Source of the DNA: Ctena decussata
Taxonomy: Eukaryota; Mollusca; Bivalvia; Lucinida; Lucinidae
Assembly: GCA_963989385.1 (NCBI GenBank)
Contig: OZ022499.1
Coordinates: forward strand, 51,883,757-51,947,756
Reading direction: 5' to 3'
DNA length: 64,000 nucleotides
In this document: piece by piece, positions 62,254 through 64,000 of the stretch
Layout: every line of letters starts with the position of its first letter
How positions within the stretch are numbered: position 1 is the stretch's first letter
Translations under genes and position numbers: made by a program
The notes under the pieces: model-generated
Told to the model about the DNA's origin: nothing
What the model saw: only the letters and a program-made list of their open reading frames with translations
Databases searched by the model: none

Positions 62254-62266
62254 GTATAATAATAAT

Positions 62267-62600
62267 TGAGCCGGGACACGACAAAACCAACAAAGTAGCA
62301 TGTGCATCCAGTGAGGACTCAGATCAGCCTGGGTGTGCTCCCAGTCTGATCAGAGTCTTTGCTATCTGCATGGAGCTAGCTTAGACTCTTGGCTATCCTT
62401 GAAGCACACAGTAAAGACTTTGATCAGACTGGGCAGATGCCCAGGCTGATCTGAGTCTTTGCTGGGCGCACATGCAACTTTGTTGGTATAGTTACCCTGA
62501 AAGCTTGTAAAAAGCAGATGACAAAATTTACGTCTGCAAACTTTAAAAAACTGTTTTGCCCAAGCTATATCATGTTCAGAATTCAAAGATGAGAGGGTAA
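62267..62600. repeat. Palindromic MITE family K, then a family L fragment
   Basis: 62267-62487: TGAGCCGGGACACGACAAAA with the K core, starting 14 bp after the exon 15 donor. 62508-62600: fragment with AAAAAGCAGATGACAAAATT and TTACGTCTGCAAA of family L. Confidence 0.72.
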
Positions 62601-63250
62601 AATATAGTAGATACTGGCAGACAAAAGACAGCTTTTGTTTGTTTTGTCTTGTAAAATAGTAAAATGAGAATATATTCCATTCAATTAAAACTTCAAAAAA
62701 TTCAGACAATTTAATAATACAAATATCTCAGTTTACTTGATTTGCAACAAACCAAAAGGGGTTTCATGCATTTTTGAACAAAAAAAACAACAACACACAA
62801 AATGATACACACATAAAGTATGGATTCTAAGGAATATAGAGACACAGTGTTATGGCTGTGGTTAGACTAGTTTGATACCCAGACTGGTCAGAGTATTGCT
62901 ATTCTGCAGATACACGAAGCACCAGTGTCTAACCCAGCAAGATACCTGCAGGTCATAGACATCTCAGCTGATGTTTGTGACAGAGAAATTATCTTTTGCA
63001 ATAATAATAGATGTTTTCACAGAAATGGTTCATGGCAAACTTGTCATATTGTATTAGCCATTGTGAACAAACATGTCTTAAGCTGTATATGAACAATACA
63101 AAGCAAGATCAGACTGCACCCATGCCCAGTCTGGTTGACCAAAGCAGTTTGTCAGAAAAAGTTATTGAATTTATAGTAACGTAAACAAAAATAATTTTAC
63201 AAATAAGAGTGGACTGGTGTGGGTGGTTGCAGCTTATTGCTTGAAGACCA
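62601..63250. other. Intron 15 stretch, nothing recognised
   Basis: No exon with spectrin-like sequence and no repeat beyond short hairpins (63105-63140). Confidence 0.4.
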
Positions 63251-63475
63251 GGGGCCGTATTCATAAAACGACTTGAAGTGGTTGCTATGCTGTTGCTAAG
63301 GCTAAATTTCTTTGAAGGAGATTCCCTACAACTATGAAATTTGCTCTGGAGGAACAGTCTCACAAAGACTGTTCCTCCAGACCAAATTTCATAGTTGTAG
63401 GGAATCTCCTTTATAGATATTTAGCCTTAGAAACCGCATAGCAACGACTTAAGTGGCTTTATGAATACGGCCCCA
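63251..63475. repeat. 225 bp near-perfect palindrome
   Basis: GGGGCCGTATTCATAAAACG pairs with TTATGAATACGGCCCC; the inner arms GGAGATTCCCTACAACTATG and CTGGAGGAACAGTCT pair exactly with their complements around CACAA. Confidence 0.83.
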
Positions 63476-64000
63476 GTTTTATCAAAATGTCATGCGTTAT
63501 CATTTTGCCTGTAACAGTTTTTCCATATATGACTTTAATTGGAGAATAAAACCAATTTGAAATGTTTTAAAATATAGAATTTGCTTATCTAGAAAATTTA
63601 GTTCCTTTGCTTGCAAGATAGCTTCTGTAATGTCTATTAATATTGGAACACAGTCACCTGAGCAGCCAGTGTAGACCATAGGGGCAGTCTGATCAATATC
63701 TACTCTGTTTGCCTTCCACAAGCTATAGTTTTGACACATCTCTGGATAGTAAAACCAGAATATTCAAATTTAGGATAATTTCAGTGCAGTGAATAGGTAC
63801 ATTTTCAGGGGAAGCAACTCTGACATTTTCATATTTTCCTTCTCAATGCAGGGTTAATTCTTCTAGGAATGAATATGCTCCTATAGTAGACTTCATTTTG
63901 GGGGCTTTAAGAAGCAAACAGGAAGTTGTGAAAATTGTCTCCTGTTGCAAAAAAATAGGGAAAAACATGTTGGTGTACTCATACTCTTCAAATTTAATTG

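Noticed and set aside
1587..62253. Alpha-actinin, dystrophin or other CH-CH spectrin-repeat protein
   Set aside because: The VEKPPK...EKGNLE...RQERLEQLA repeat 1 sequence and the CH1 sequence IQKKTFTKW with [12 protein letters not shown] are specific to beta-spectrins.

Overview
The window is animal nuclear DNA that carries the 5' part of one spliced gene on the + strand, set in a very repeat-rich background. Fifteen coding exons (1587-62253) join in frame, with consensus splice dinucleotides at every junction, to give 715 N-terminal residues of a beta-spectrin. The product has two calponin-homology domains (an actin-binding domain) followed by about four spectrin repeats. Details of the CH1-CH2 linker and of the CH2 start fit the beta-heavy class (Drosophila karst, C. 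elegans sma-1, vertebrate SPTBN5) better than conventional beta-spectrin. The gene runs off the right edge. No other protein-coding gene was recognised, and no transposase, reverse transcriptase or Rep/helicase reading frame was found.

The repeat types suggest a mollusc, probably a bivalve: tRNA-headed SINEs, many short palindromic MITEs, and large non-autonomous elements with hairpin ends, a GTCC-type microsatellite and a tandem-repeat core. This assignment is inference.

Layout. 1-1559: the right half of a tandem-repeat element and the gene's upstream flank. 1587-1703: exon 1. 1704-32490: a 30.8 kb first intron, mostly repeats. It holds a hAT-like element with an inverted flank duplication (2162-2680), a 3.4 kb tandem-core element (2955-6395), a 0.84 kb element inserted into a MITE (9724-10768), a 3.7 kb diverged palindrome (13781-17530) and a 4 kb tandem-core element with two left ends (27636-31672). 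32491-36220: exons 2-4. 36221-45613: a 9.4 kb intron with SINEs and fold-back elements. 45614-52636: exons 5-9. 52637-56941: an intron filled by a three-level nest (SINE, then a 3.3 kb element, then a 1.45 kb element). 56942-62253: exons 10-15. 62254-64000: intron 15.

The most notable non-genic signal is a set of elements with unrelated cores that share one terminal plan. Each has a left-end hairpin whose 5' arm recurs inverted near the right end. This is followed by TATAG or a close variant, a GTCC-rich stretch, a tandem core of 140-335 bp units, a short right-end palindrome, and in most an end in CTTG or CTAG before T. This resembles Helentron-associated (HINE/pearl-like) non-autonomous elements. 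Two insertions lie inside repeats that also occur uninterrupted in this window, so their boundaries can be read almost to the base.
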